Assembly: GCA_009746045.1 (NCBI GenBank)
Contig: RPFO01000312.1
Location: forward strand, 1,412,823 to 1,476,822
Origin: Mesostigma viride
Taxonomy: Eukaryota; Streptophyta; Mesostigmatophyceae; Mesostigmatales; Mesostigmataceae
Direction of reading: 5' to 3'
Length of the DNA: 64,000 nt
Shown: positions 1 through 10,023 of the stretch, one piece after another
Position numbering within the stretch: the first letter of the stretch is position 1
Layout: each line of letters opens with the position of its first letter
Notes under the pieces: generated by a model
The model's input: the letters and a program-made list of their open reading frames with translations, nothing else
Database searches by the model: none
Told to the model about the DNA's origin: nothing
Program-made: the position numbers and the translations under genes

Positions 1-366
1 ACGCGCAAAAGCCGAGAGGGAGAAGAGACGAAACGAGAAAAGGAGGCAGAGATAACGAAACGAAAGGTCCTTGCAAAGGAATTGGAGATTCAGCGGCAAA
101 GGCTAGTCGAACTCGAGCTGCAAGAAGCCCGCAACAAATCGCGGATTGAACGCCTTCTCGCTGAAGATTCCGTCGCCTCAACCCCCGCCGACACGCCAAA
201 ACCAAGACGGGGTCGAAAGCCCAAGGAGACAGAGCCGGACTCTCCGCCACCCCCGATCAAGACCCGACAGCTCCCACCTCCACCACCGCCACCTGTCGCG
301 ATGACGCCATACGAGATGCGCATGGCCGCCATCCGCGCGTCTCTCCTTGCTAGTCTGGACGATTAA
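1..366 (+). CDS. Charged coiled-coil/AT-hook-like viral protein, 5'-truncated by the window edge
   Basis: The frame is open from base 1 to the stop at 364-366, so the gene begins outside the window. An internal TTG (82) and no ATG near the edge argue against a start here. The first ~50 codons are rich in Lys, Glu and Arg with a heptad-like pattern that suggests a coiled coil. A PRRGRKPK stretch resembles an AT-hook, and a proline run follows before a short Ala/Leu-rich C-terminus. It sits 12 bases upstream of the packaging ATPase on the same strand, so I infer it belongs to the same integrated virus. I do not recognise a family. A DNA-binding or virion-associated role is only a guess from composition. 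Confidence 0.5.
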   Translation, partial: TRKSREGEETKREKEAEITKRKVLAKELEIQRQRLVELELQEARNKSRIERLLAEDSVASTPADTPKPRRGRKPKETEPDSPPPPIKTRQLPPPPPPPVAMTPYEMRMAAIRASLLASLDD

Positions 367-378
367 AATGTCTTCAGA

Positions 379-1262
379 ATGATAATGGCTATCATCGAAG
401 AGCGACGAATTCATTCACTTGAGAACAAAGACATCAAGCAACGATACGCCCCACAGCGTCCTGCTCCACCGAATATGCCGAGTCTTCATTTCATCGCAAA
501 CTTCTGCGGAGCTCGACGGTCTGGGAAAACTACATCGGCAGTCAACATGGCGAAGGCTTACTTTGCTAACAACTCATTCGACAAGCTGTACCTCATTTCA
601 GGGAGTGCCCACACGGAGCCAAAATACAAGGAGCTCCCGGAACCAGCTATGACGATGGAAGTCTACTCTAACCTGGCATTCGATGGGATGATAGATCATA
701 TAAAGTCTGACCTCCACGAATACGAGAGGTACAAGGACGATCTCAAGGTCTGGGAAACGTTCAAACGCGAATACGTGGATGGGAAAAAAACGCAGAACTC
801 ATGGACCTCTCCATGTACCTACGCCTTGATGCAATGAACTGGGATAAACCTGCGACAAGGTTCGAGCACGGTCCTCCTTCGTCGCTCATTCTGATAGACG
901 ACATGCAAGGCAGTGCCCTCTATCAGAGCTCTAGCAAAAACGCTGTTGCGGCTTTCGCGTTCAAACACAGACACTTCCTCACGAGCATGATTTTCCTGAC
1001 ACAGGCGTACACAAGCGGTGGCGTACCACGAGCAGTGCGAGCGAATATATCGTTTCTTGCGCTGTTCAGAACGAAGGACCATCGAGCCGCGCGACAGATC
1101 GCGGAAGAGAGCGCGGGGGCTGTGGCGCCGGACGAGTTTCTCGCGCTATGGGACCACGCCGTCAAGGACGATCCTCACGACTTCTTCGCTGTCGACTTCG
1201 ACCAGCGCGACCCGAAAAAAATGTTTCGTCGAAACTTCAATACATTTCTCTCGATAAAATAA
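379..1262 (+). CDS. A32/HerA-FtsK-type genome-packaging ATPase, broken by one frameshift
   Basis: Two overlapping frames (379-837 and 801-1262) together make one ATPase of about 290 residues. The first carries the Walker A motif GARRSGKT (residues 44-51). The second carries Walker B in LILIDDMQ, then a RH..tsMIFLTQAY segment and a VRANISFLALF segment typical of the A32-like packaging ATPases of Polinton-like and large DNA viruses. These motors pump the genome into the capsid. The join lies at a run of seven A (784-790); the downstream frame is offset as if one base were missing. The site does not fit a canonical -1 slippery heptamer read from the upstream frame, so mutation or a sequencing error is more likely than programmed shifting. 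The neighbouring recombinase and primase-helicase support a viral block. Confidence 0.85.
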
Positions 1263-1284
1263 TTTTCTCTGAACATGATATACT

Positions 1285-1779
1285 ATGGATATTCCGTCCA
1301 TCAAACGATACGCAGGCGCCGAGAAGGAGTACGTGTTGGACACCCAAGCACTCCTCCGATATTGTTCGGGTTCTCGACTGGGGCAGAAAACTCTAGAACG
1401 TGTCGTCAGGATCCTTCAAGAAGCAGGCCACCACGACACGATTCCGTCCACCTGTCACGACATGAGCCCCGAAATCCGATTGGCCATCCTCGCCTTGGTG
1501 GGCGATCGCAGGCGTCCACGTGGGCGCTCACCCTCCAAAACGGAAAAACGACACGAACCGAAACGGCCTCGAGGGCGCCCAAGGATCCACCCCGTAGGGT
1601 ATAAAAAGCCTCGAGCCAAAAAATTGTCTCATGTTCAGTCATCAGATGACGGTGACCGTAGAGGAGCGTCGCGAGCAATGGCGACGGGCCCAGGCGAAGA
1701 GGCGAGCAATCGCCCGCGACCAGACGAACTGCATCTCGGCGAAAAGCAAGGTCAAGAAGGGCGTCTGGAATCCCAGTGA
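1285..1779 (+). CDS. Small basic AT-hook protein of the viral block
   Basis: A 164-residue frame starts at an ATG 22 bases after the ATPase stop, directly behind the AT-rich sequence GATATACT. The first ~75 residues look like a compact helical domain. The second half is very basic and holds RPRGRPR, an AT-hook core, followed by KKPRAKK. The last ~50 codons overlap the start of the recombinase frame (1631), where the composition changes, so the true C-terminus may be earlier or a frameshift may hide it. A DNA-binding role is inferred from the AT-hook only; I recognise no family. Confidence 0.5.
   Translation: MDIPSIKRYAGAEKEYVLDTQALLRYCSGSRLGQKTLERVVRILQEAGHHDTIPSTCHDMSPEIRLAILALVGDRRRPRGRSPSKTEKRHEPKRPRGRPRIHPVGYKKPRAKKLSHVQSSDDGDRRGASRAMATGPGEEASNRPRPDELHLGEKQGQEGRLESQ
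1600..1608 (+). promoter_or_regulatory. TATA-like element before the recombinase
   Basis: TATAAAAAG lies about 23 bases before the ATG at 1631, inside the coding end of the preceding gene. A similar TATAAAAG lies at 2963-2970 before the primase-helicase. The pairing suggests viral promoters, but position alone is the evidence. Confidence 0.35.
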
Positions 1780-2892
1780 TCGATGGATCGCAAATAACCC
1801 CGAGTGTGCGGAAAAAATCGGCTTGCAGGCGACCTCTCCACCCTCGCCGGAGCCACCGCACCACGAGGAACGCCTGCGCGAGCTGGAGGAGGGCGGTACT
1901 GGACCTTCGACGAGGCCGTCGCCGCAGCGGAAGCGCGACCAGAGCAGCACGAGCGTGGCAGGCCATCGAAGGAGCGCGGGGCGACTCGCAAGACCGCTTT
2001 GGGATACATTGGCAGGATGCGGGTCCTGCTCGACAAACTGGGGTGCTCGCAGTACGAGTCCGTTGATTGCCTTGCCGACACAGCTCGTGTTCTTCGCGTG
2101 GTGCACGAGACATCAGAACCCAAGCGCAAGACCCAGCACTCGAAGGACGACGCCTGGAGGGAGAATGAGAAGCAGCTCCTCGGGGTCATCAACGGCGTGA
2201 ACCGAATGATGCCGCCCGAGAAGAGGCTCCCAAGTCACGTTACGGACGCGTACACTGCTCGCGTCAGGGAGCTGAAGGTTGGTGACCTGGACAGACGGTT
2301 TGACCGTGCCGAGAACAAGCCGCTGAGGTACACGTACGAACAGCTCCAGAAGATCGCCAAAGCAGAGTACGAAGCCGATCCCACGTCCGACGCCGCGCTC
2401 ATGGGCTTGATCTATCTCTCGGGTGAAGATCTACCACCGACGCGTTACAATCACGACCAGATGCGCATCGTCGACTCGGTCGCTGAGCTAGGACCGCACG
2501 AGAACGGCTACATCCCGAGCGAGAGGAGATTCTACATCCAGAATTTCAAAACGCAGCACAGCATGCCAGTTTATGACGTCGTCATCCCGAAGAAGTACGG
2601 AAAGCTCATCAAAGCGTTAGATGCCCGTGCTAAGGCTGGACAGAAATTCCTTTTCGAATCAGAGCCTGGCATTCCGATCAAACACGAGCTCTACAGCGCC
2701 CGTTACAACCGGATTTACGGAGGCATCGACGCCACGCGACAAGCATACATCACTCGTTTCCTGAAGGGCGCTTCATTTAAGAAACGTAAATGGGCTGGCG
2801 ACATGATGGGCCATGACGTACTGACAGGAGCCGTTTACGAGAGGCAGGGTGGCGAGACTGGCGGACGTCGGCTGAGGCCGAGGAAAAAGTAG
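1631..2892 (+). CDS. Tyrosine recombinase (integrase-like), one frameshift near 1890
   Basis: The gene reads in one frame from the ATG at 1631 to about 1890 and continues in the frame one base earlier to the stop at 2890-2892, giving about 420 residues. The shift lies in GAGGAGGGCGG, where one G appears to be missing. The C-terminal half carries the catalytic pattern of the YREC superfamily: an arginine in LPPTRYNHD, a lysine in NFKTQHS, an arginine in ATRQAYIT, a histidine in MMGHD and the tyrosine nucleophile in AVYERQ. The usual box II histidine is not evident. The form 'LxPPxR...MGHxxxxxxY' is the one common in algal virus and Polinton-like elements. In that setting the enzyme would integrate or resolve the viral genome. 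The N-terminal part is basic and probably binds DNA. Confidence 0.75.
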
Positions 2893-2896
2893 ATAG

Positions 2897-2910
2897 TTTC
2901 CCGTGGGAAA
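2897..2910. terminator. Short hairpin after the recombinase stop
   Basis: TTTCCCGTGGGAAA is a perfect dyad 5 bases beyond the stop codon and is followed by a T-rich stretch. A second dyad, GTTCCATGGGAAC-like, lies near 2970-2982. This could form a 3'-end hairpin of the transcript. The whole gap 2893-3062 is AT-rich, unlike the flanking genes. Confidence 0.3.
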
Positions 2911-2962
2911 TTTTCATGAATGTCGAAAAGGGTATTCTAAACTGCATGCATTATACAGGGAA

Positions 2963-2970
2963 TATAAAAG
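2963..2970 (+). promoter_or_regulatory. TATA-like element upstream of the primase-helicase
   Basis: TATAAAAG lies about 93 bases before the ATG at 3063. Nearer the start codon is a T-run followed by AATATACTATC immediately before ATG. The same ATATACT string precedes the ATG at 1285, so it may be a shared start-proximal element of this virus. Confidence 0.3.
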
Positions 2971-3062
2971 TTCCATGGGAACATTTTTCTCGAGGGTCGA
3001 GGTTCGAGGGTTTGGCATTTTATAATCTGAATTTTTTTTTTCTAAACAATTAATATACTATC

Positions 3063-6000
3063 ATGTCGTCTGAACCGAGTCGTGTCGTCACAGTCGAACC
3101 TTCTAGAAAGCACCGTGGGAGTATAAAGGACGTTGACATTCCGTGGCTGGCTCTACTCCACCCACCACCCGAGGCCACCCATGAGACCATGAACAAGGTC
3201 GTCACGCAGTGGCGCTACAAGAAGGCTCCCACAAAAGAGGCTGGGGTGTCTCTCGGCCATCGCTTCATTTGCGCGCGTGGCATCAACACGAAGGACGCCA
3301 ACGAGTACGCGCATTATGGCAACCTCGCAGACTTTTCGCGGATCTATGCGGAGTGTGCTGCTCATCCCGTTCGCCGCACGCTCGACGAAGTCATACAACC
3401 CGACGACCCGTCGTGGGCGTACGTCGACATTGACGACAAGGTCGACCCAGATGACGAGCGTCTGGCGAACATCGATTACCCGGGACACTTTCGCCGTGTT
3501 CACGACGAGTACTGCCGCGTCGTCCTGAACATCGCAACCAAGGACTTTCGCTACGAGGTCAGCACGGCGTCTCGCATGAAGAAGGATTTGTTCAAGTCGT
3601 CTTTCCACATCGTCGTGCGCGGTCTCGTTCTTGCCGACCTGGACGCGAGAGTGTTTTGGTACAGCGGCCTCACCGATTTCATCAAGCGCGCTTCTTTCGA
3701 CCTGTCATCTCCCGTTCACGAGGACGCGCACGAGCTGCTGAAGTTCAAAGTGAACGGTCAAGAGCAATTCGACGAGATCTGCCGCCACCCAGCTGACTAT
3801 TTCGGTGAAATGGACACGGTGATAGACGAAGCAGTCTACAGGAGAGACAGTCTTTTCCGATGCGTCGGGATGCACAAATTCGGGGACACTGACCCTCTGG
3901 GAATTCTGCGCACATGTGAAGGCTCGTCTAGTGACTTCCTCGACCATCTCATCAACATCTACTCGCCGGACGACGTCTCGGGCGGGGTATTGGTGAGTGC
4001 GCCCCCGGACTGGGCGGCATCGTTGAAGAGGAGAGGGGTTCGCGGACGTCGCGAGTGCACGGTGAAGGCGGCGGGCAAGGACATTGACGTTTCTGCATCT
4101 CTCGCGGCGATGGAGAAGGTGGCTCCGGAGTGTGACTATCTCGAGTGCGGCTACATTGAGTTGTCTCCAGACGTCAAGCTCGTGAGGGTGAAGTACCAGC
4201 AATGCGACGATCACATCTGCCTCATATGCAACAAGGTGCACGAGAAGAACGGCCCATTCACGCTCCAATACCCGTCAGGACAAGTTTTTTATGACTGCTA
4301 CAGGAAATCGCCAGACGCTCGCAAGATCGAGATCGCACCTCCCGTGATGCAGCAACCGGGATCTGACCAAGTGCCGTTCACTCACACGTATTCGTCCGAA
4401 AAAATCAAGCCATTCAGCTGGGATGCGCTATTTGGGGGACCGCATAAGAGCACCTTCCTCGTCCAGTCCAACTGCGGGACAGGTAAATCTGAGAGGATTC
4501 GTGAACTCGTCAACGAGGCGGTGAGGAGGGATCCAGGTATTCGCGTGTGCTGCATCGTTGCCAACATTAGCCTATCAAAGGAGGAGGATCGCAACTACAA
4601 GTCTCTGGGCGAGGGTGGGAGGACAATTGTATGGGAAGGCAACGCGTTCCATCTCCTGTACAGTGACCCAAATTTTCGTCACTATCTCAGCGGCTCAAAG
4701 GGGATGATTTCTGACGACAGGGTGTTGATAGTCCTGAACAGCATCTTGCGCCTCACGGACCAACCGTTCGACCTCCTCATCCTGGACGAAATTTACAACA
4801 CCCTCACTGCCCTTTCACAGCGCTACGTGGAGAACCGTCGCGAGGTGTTGAGAAAATTCGTCAGGCTCATCGAAACGTCCAAGGTCGTGATCGCGCTAGA
4901 CGCTACTGTTACTCGAAAGGTCTACGATTTCATAGCGGCCTATCGCGCGGCGGACACTATGGAGGTGGATTGCAACACCTTCAGGCGCCCTACCAACAGG
5001 ACTCTGCGATGGGTGGACGTGACCTCAGAGAAGAACTGGCGAAAGGTCTGCGTGGACCGCTTTGTCGCTGAGTGTGAGAGGAGGATAGAGGCCGGAGAGA
5101 GGATTTTCTGCCCAATGTCTGGCAAAAAAGAGGCCGCCATGGCGTATGAGGCACTCAAACCCTTCATCGACAAGCGCAAGAACGGGCGTCTCTACACTAG
5201 TCTGACGAGCAAGGAGGATCTGGAGGTTGGCGCGAATGCTGCGTGGGCTGACTTGGACTTTTTGATCTTCAGCCCCACGATCACGGTTGGAGTCAGCTAC
5301 ACGGAGCACACGTTCGACAGCATGGTGGGACTCTTCATCAACGGGGACTACTACGCGAGCTACACGACAACCCTCCAGCAAATTTTCAGGGTGCGCCACT
5401 TAGTCAAGGGAGAGATGGTCATCTTCTATCGAGACACGACTTCGCTTCTTGACAGGCCTCCAACGGACTACGGTACGATCGTCGAGAACATGATCGCGGG
5501 GGACACTGCGCTCATCCAGCTGCTGTTCGACAACGCCGACGTAGTCTGCGACTGGAGCGCGGACAAGTCGCGTATCTATGACAGAAATTGCCCCAAGTTC
5601 CGTCTCTTCTGCCGGAACCAGCAAGATCTCGCGGTGTCGAGGTCCCACTACAAGGGAAATCTCATCAAGATACTGACGGAGGACTACGGCGTGGAGGTGT
5701 CGGCAGTGGAGGAGTTGGGGGACATCGACGCCCCTCCGCTTCCGGTACTAGAAGATCCAGACAAGGACAGGGAGGTGGTGCTTCTGAGCGAGGAGGAGTA
5801 CAAGGATCTAGAGGGGAGAATCGGCGGCACGGTTCCACTTTCACCGTACGAAATGCGTCTGAAGGCGGTGTACGAACTGGTTCACCGGTTGTACATGATT
5901 CCGTATGATCTCATCGACGACGAGCTCCCTCAAATTCTGGACAAGGAGATGGGGAGGAAGGCGTACGCTGGCATTCGGCAATATTCGAAGTTGACGGGAC

Positions 6001-6546
6001 TAGGAACCAAGGAGCATTTCAGAGACAATCTGTTGATTCTGCAGAAGTCAGAGTCCTTGTTTGATTTGAAGGCGTATTCTCGTTTTGGACTAGCACAGTC
6101 TCTGGCCATTACGCTCAAGCTACTAGAAGGGACGCCTATCATCGACTTCATCACGACGGCTGATCCGTCCAATCTCACAATGAAGTTGACGCGCGACGAG
6201 ACGATTGCACTAGGGAATAAAATTGATAGCGAAATTGCCGACAAGGCCTGGTTCATGCGCTCAACATTTGGATACCGGCGAGCAGGCGAGGCTGGTAGTT
6301 TGTCTTTTGCGCAATGCAGCGGTCTCATCAACAGCTTGTTAACCCGACTCTGGGAATTTCTGCCAAGGGGCGAAGGGCAATAGCCGTGGCGGTGGTTGCT
6401 TGGAAATTTCGAAGGCGGACATGCATGCGTTTCTTGATAGGTATAAACCCTCGTGGTGGGGCGATGAGAAGGATTATTCGATCACGTCGTTGTCTGGCCT
6501 GTCGATGGATGAAATCGCTCCTTTCCTGCAGGGAGCGGATAAGTAG
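3063..6546 (+). CDS. Primase-superfamily 2 helicase (AEP plus UL9-like), C-terminus frameshifted
   Basis: A 1,106-codon frame runs to 6383. The N-terminal third looks like an archaeo-eukaryotic primase: YVDIDD (about 120-125) as the metal-binding motif, SSFHIVV (about 179-185) as the SxH motif, and RCVGMHKFGD (about 266-275). A Cys/His cluster (CDDHICLICNKVH, about 381-393) may bind zinc. A superfamily 2 helicase follows: Walker A NCGTGKS (470-476), LILDEIYN (572-579), ALDAT (611-615), SPTITVGVSY (737-746) and QQIFRVRH (772-779), the style of herpesvirus origin-binding helicases. The enzyme would start and unwind viral DNA replication. Beyond 6383 coding continues in the next frame for about 50 residues (SLSGLSMDEIAPFLQ) to a stop at 6544-6546. 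One extra base between 6343 and 6383 explains this. Confidence 0.8.
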
Positions 6547-6713
6547 TTTTAATATTAAAGCCTGTTTTTCTGCCATGCATTTCTTTGTAAAAACGGTTTA
6601 CAACCTCCAAGACGTCGCGCTCACTGTCTCCTCGTCTTCGAGTAGACGTCGATCCGGTTCCGGTCACACCCCGCCGCGCGGCCCTCGCCGGCTCCCTCAC
6701 CCTGCGAGGACAT
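6547..6713. other. Spacer between viral replication gene and hairpin array
   Basis: No gene is visible here. The first half is AT-rich, like the viral intergenic sequence. From about 6640 it turns GC-rich, so a virus-host or virus-terminus boundary may lie within it. Confidence 0.3.
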
Positions 6714-7090
6714 GGCGAAAAATTGGGCGGTCTTTTCTTAAGAGTAAGTACGTGCAATTTTTCGCCACATCCAACAACCCACGCCACCTCAGCGCCGGCC
6801 AGTGGGGGGGTGGCGAAAAATTGTCCGTTCTTTCTCTTAAGAGTAACTAAGGACAATTTTTCGCCATCACTCTCACACCTTGACAAAACACCTCCTATGA
6901 CCCGCGCCAAGGGGTGGCAGGGTGGCGAAAAATTGTCCGTTCTTTCTCTTAAGAGTAACTAAGGACAATTTTTCGCCATCCTTGTCACACCTTGACAACA
7001 ACACCTCCCATGACCCGCGCCAAGGGGTGGCGGGTGGCGAAAAATTGTCCGTTCTTTCTCTTAAGAGTAACTAAGGACAATTTTTCGCCA
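6714..7090. repeat. Tandem array of four 54-56 bp palindromes in ~112 bp units
   Basis: Each unit carries GGCGAAAAATTGTCC, a central dyad CTCTTAAGAG, and GGACAATTTTTCGCC, forming a nearly perfect palindrome. Copies lie at about 6714-6776 (diverged), 6812-6865, 6923-6977 and 7036-7090. The last three are nearly identical, separated by a shared spacer with CACCTTGACAA and GACCCGCGCCAAGG. The array starts about 170 bases after the last viral gene. It could be part of a viral terminal repeat, a foldback element or a replication site. Confidence 0.8.
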
Positions 7091-7699
7091 TCCTTGTCAC
7101 ACCCCAAACACACCATCACAACTGCCGGGGGGGTGGTGACAGATGCCAGCCTAAATATCACAACCTGGTGAGCAGTGGTGGCAGGGGGGCACTTCTGTTT
7201 TTGCAAGTGGTTTAGGGTTTTAGGGTTTAGGGCTTAGGGTGAGACCCATCCTAGGCCGCGGTCACTATAGGGTCACTATAGGGGTGGCAGATGCCAGCAT
7301 AAGGGTGGTGCACTTCTCCTAGTCGCGATGACGGAATGATGACGGAATGATGATGGAAGCTACTTAATTAATTAATTAATACTGTAGGTGTAAGTTGGCG
7401 ATGCCCTAGGATCCGGAGACGTCCGTCCTATGGTGAGTATGGTCAGCGAAAGTTGGTGCGAGAGGTCCCCAGTTCGATTCCGGTCGGATTCATTTGCAGA
7501 TCGTGTTTTCCGCGTTTTCCGCGGACCGGCACTGAACGCAATGGTTTTCACCTTAGCGGCGTGCCACATCAGAACATCAGAATGCATTCCAAAGGGAAAA
7601 AGAAAAAAGAGAAAGAAAGAAAGAAAAAAGAAAAGAAAATGTAAACGGTAATAATACGAACAATCATAAATAAAGACAGAGTAAAGAGTAATAATAATG
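7091..7699. other. Gene-poor stretch with degenerate telomeric tract
   Basis: Bases 7206-7240 hold GGTTTAGGG, GTTTTAGGG, GTTTAGGG and GCTTAGGG in a row, a degraded TTTAGGG-type telomeric repeat. GGTCACTATAG is duplicated at 7260-7280, and (TTAA)n lies at 7363-7380. Around 7422-7492 a sequence resembles an incomplete tRNA with a B-box-like AGTTCGATTCC. From 7590 to 7700 it is purine-rich. I see no gene. Confidence 0.45.
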
Positions 7700-9231
7700 A
7701 CAAAAACAAAAATGGAATAAAGGAAGGTCATTGCTGAGACACACCTGGGTGAGTCTCAGATGGGTTTCCGTCGTGGTCGTAACACTGTCATGGCTGTGTT
7801 TGTCGCGCGCCGGTTGATGGAGGAGGTGCGTCGCCTTCCCCCTGACAGTTTGCCGCTGGTCTTCATTTTTGTTGACTATATCAAGGCCTTTGACACGGTT
7901 CTCTGGGAGGCTCTTTGGGCCATCCTAGCTCTGGATCGAGTACCACCTGCGTTCATTGCTGCCATTCGCCGACTGTATGAGGGCTCACAGGCAGTAGTGC
8001 GGACTGCGGAAGGCACCACCCCACCATTCCCCCTTCACCACGGGGTGTGGCAAGGTTGTGTCTTGTCCCCATACCTGTTCATTATTGTCGTGGATCACGT
8101 CATGCGCCGGGCACGTGCGCGCTTTACTGCTCTTAAGGGGTTCGAGCCAGGCTTGGACATCCTTAACGTGAAAGAGCACGGCGGGGTTAGACCTGGTTAC
8201 CGCCTTGCTGACCTGATTTATGCGGATGACACCACTGACCCTCATCGAGAGCCCCGAGCACATTCAGACCTGGCTGGACGGCTGTCTGGGCCTGGAGGCC
8301 GGCGGGCGGTGGGGTTGGAGATTAGTGTCAAAACCGAGGCGATGGTGATTGGGGCCTCCAGTACACCACCGCTGCCGCGCCTGCTTGACGGGACGGAGGT
8401 CCCGTTCCGCGACCGCTTCAAGCTGTTGGGGAGTTGGCTTCCTGACACTGCCGACGATGTGGACACCCGCATCGGCCTTGCCTGGGCCAAGCTCCGTTCG
8501 CTCAAACCCTACTGGCGCTCGAAGGGCCTGGGCGAGCACCGCAAGCGCACGCTCTTGAAGGTCCTCGTCCTCACGGTGCTAACGTATGGCGCCGAGGCGT
8601 GGACCATCCCACCCAAACTGGCAGCTAGGCTAGACGGCACGGTTTACAGGATGCTCCGACAGGTCCTTAACGTAGTTTTTTCCGAGCGTCCGTCATCAGA
8701 ATCTTTGTATCATGGCATGCCTCGTATTTCGGACTGAGATTAGGCAGCGTAGGATAGCATTAATTGTAGGACACCTTGCTCGCACCAGCCAGGTCGACAC
8801 CGCCCTTGGCCTGGCCGGCCCCCAGCGGCTTGGCCAGCCAGGGCGACACATTTTGACCTGGCCTGGCCCCGAGGGCATTCCCAAAAGGGTAGGGAAACCT
8901 GTCACGACCTACATCCAGATGTTGCTGGACGACCTAGTGGTCCCAGCCCAGTTTGAGCACCGCATCCACTCTCTCTCCCGTCTTTGGACTGCCATGCAGG
9001 ACAAGACGCGGTGGAAGAAGATTGTCAAGGCGCACACGCCCGACCCTGTGGGCAAGCCACCTCCCCCCAAGCGGAGGAGGCGTTTTGATGAGTAGTGTAG
9101 TTAGGATTTTCTAGATAGCTTAGAGTTAGGATAGTTCGATCACGCGGCTTCCTCCACCCCATCCATCATGGAATATGTGCTACATGACCTCCCCACGGAG
9201 GCATGTTATAATTTAATTTAATTTTAATTGC
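7700..9231 (+). mobile_element. 5'-truncated LINE (non-LTR retrotransposon) with frameshifted reverse transcriptase
   Basis: Translation shows SQMGFRRGRNTV, then FVDYIKAFDTVLW, the HGVWQGCVLSPYLF motif and the catalytic LIYADD, the order of a LINE-type reverse transcriptase. Such enzymes copy element RNA into nicked target DNA. The frame slips just after YADD and again near 8710, where the C-terminal part continues as RQRRIALIVGHLARTSQ and ends in a basic tail at 9095. No endonuclease or first ORF is present, so the copy is 5'-truncated. A 3' UTR follows and ends in a TTTAATTTAATT-type simple tail near 9200-9231. A second copy lies inverted at 10024-10411 plus 17906-18367. Confidence 0.85.
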
Positions 9232-10023
9232 TGGGATGTGGTGAGGCACAGGCGATGTTGGAGTCTGGGTCAGGAGTTCGATTTTTCAGCGCCCATGGTG
9301 CCCGGCGAGCGTACAGTCGTCTTGGATAGCTAGTCCGGATTTTATCTTATAATTAATAGACACGTGACTGCGTCACGTGAGCGTAAGTCCTCAGTGGGAG
9401 GGGAACACTGATGGGATGGAGTGGATGGTGTAAGCTATCTAGGTCCTAGTTACAGGGGTGCATGTGCCATGTGGGCACCTCGGCCCGAATATCGCTATGA
9501 ATGCCATACGCGGTCACACGCGGAGCCCCCACAGACTTGGGGGTGGTCTCCTTCATCACTACTAGCTTGCCATGTATCCTTGCGTACCATCTAGTCCGGA
9601 TGACGCGGGTCAAGTTGCGATCTGCGACTCCAGACCTGGTGAGTGAGTCGCGCCACCTGCCTTCGCGCATGGGTACGTCAAGTATCCGCGTGAAAAAGTA
9701 CCTCATCGGGTACTCCGTGGCGCCATGCTTTCAGTGCATGTTCGCTTACTACTTACTTATATTGCACCCACAGGGCCGGGATGCCGGCCGATCGTTTCGA
9801 CAGGTCCGATTGTGCACCCTGTGGCATGCCTGCATGCGGCATGAGGGAAGGGGGCCGGGGTCTCTGCCCCCTGCTCGCAGTGCTTACTCAGGGATTAAAA
9901 GCACTCAGGTGCTTCTTGACTCCTCAATTACGGGAGCACGTGTTTAATAAATGAATAAATGTGGAAACAGATTAATTAACTAATGTACACGTGACTGCAT
10001 CACGTGAGTATACATGGAAACAG
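9232..10023. other. Spacer with fragments of foldback repeats
   Basis: No convincing gene. CACGTGACTGCGTCACGTG (9361 on) recurs as CACGTGACTGCATCACGTG (9987 on). Bases about 9760-9950 match, with divergence, the right end of the foldback element at 57393-57946: both contain a TTGCACCCACA string, GGGATTA(A/T)AAGCACTC and GGGAGCACGTGTT. Confidence 0.5.

Noticed and set aside
784-790. Canonical -1 programmed frameshift in the ATPase
   Set aside because: The AAAAAAC heptamer is in the destination frame, not the starting frame, so the classical tandem slippage does not apply.
7422-7492. tRNA-like sequence on plus with a B-box-like AGTTCGATTCC and a 6/7 paired acceptor stem
   Set aside because: I could find no anticodon arm; the middle part is too short or scrambled for a working tRNA.
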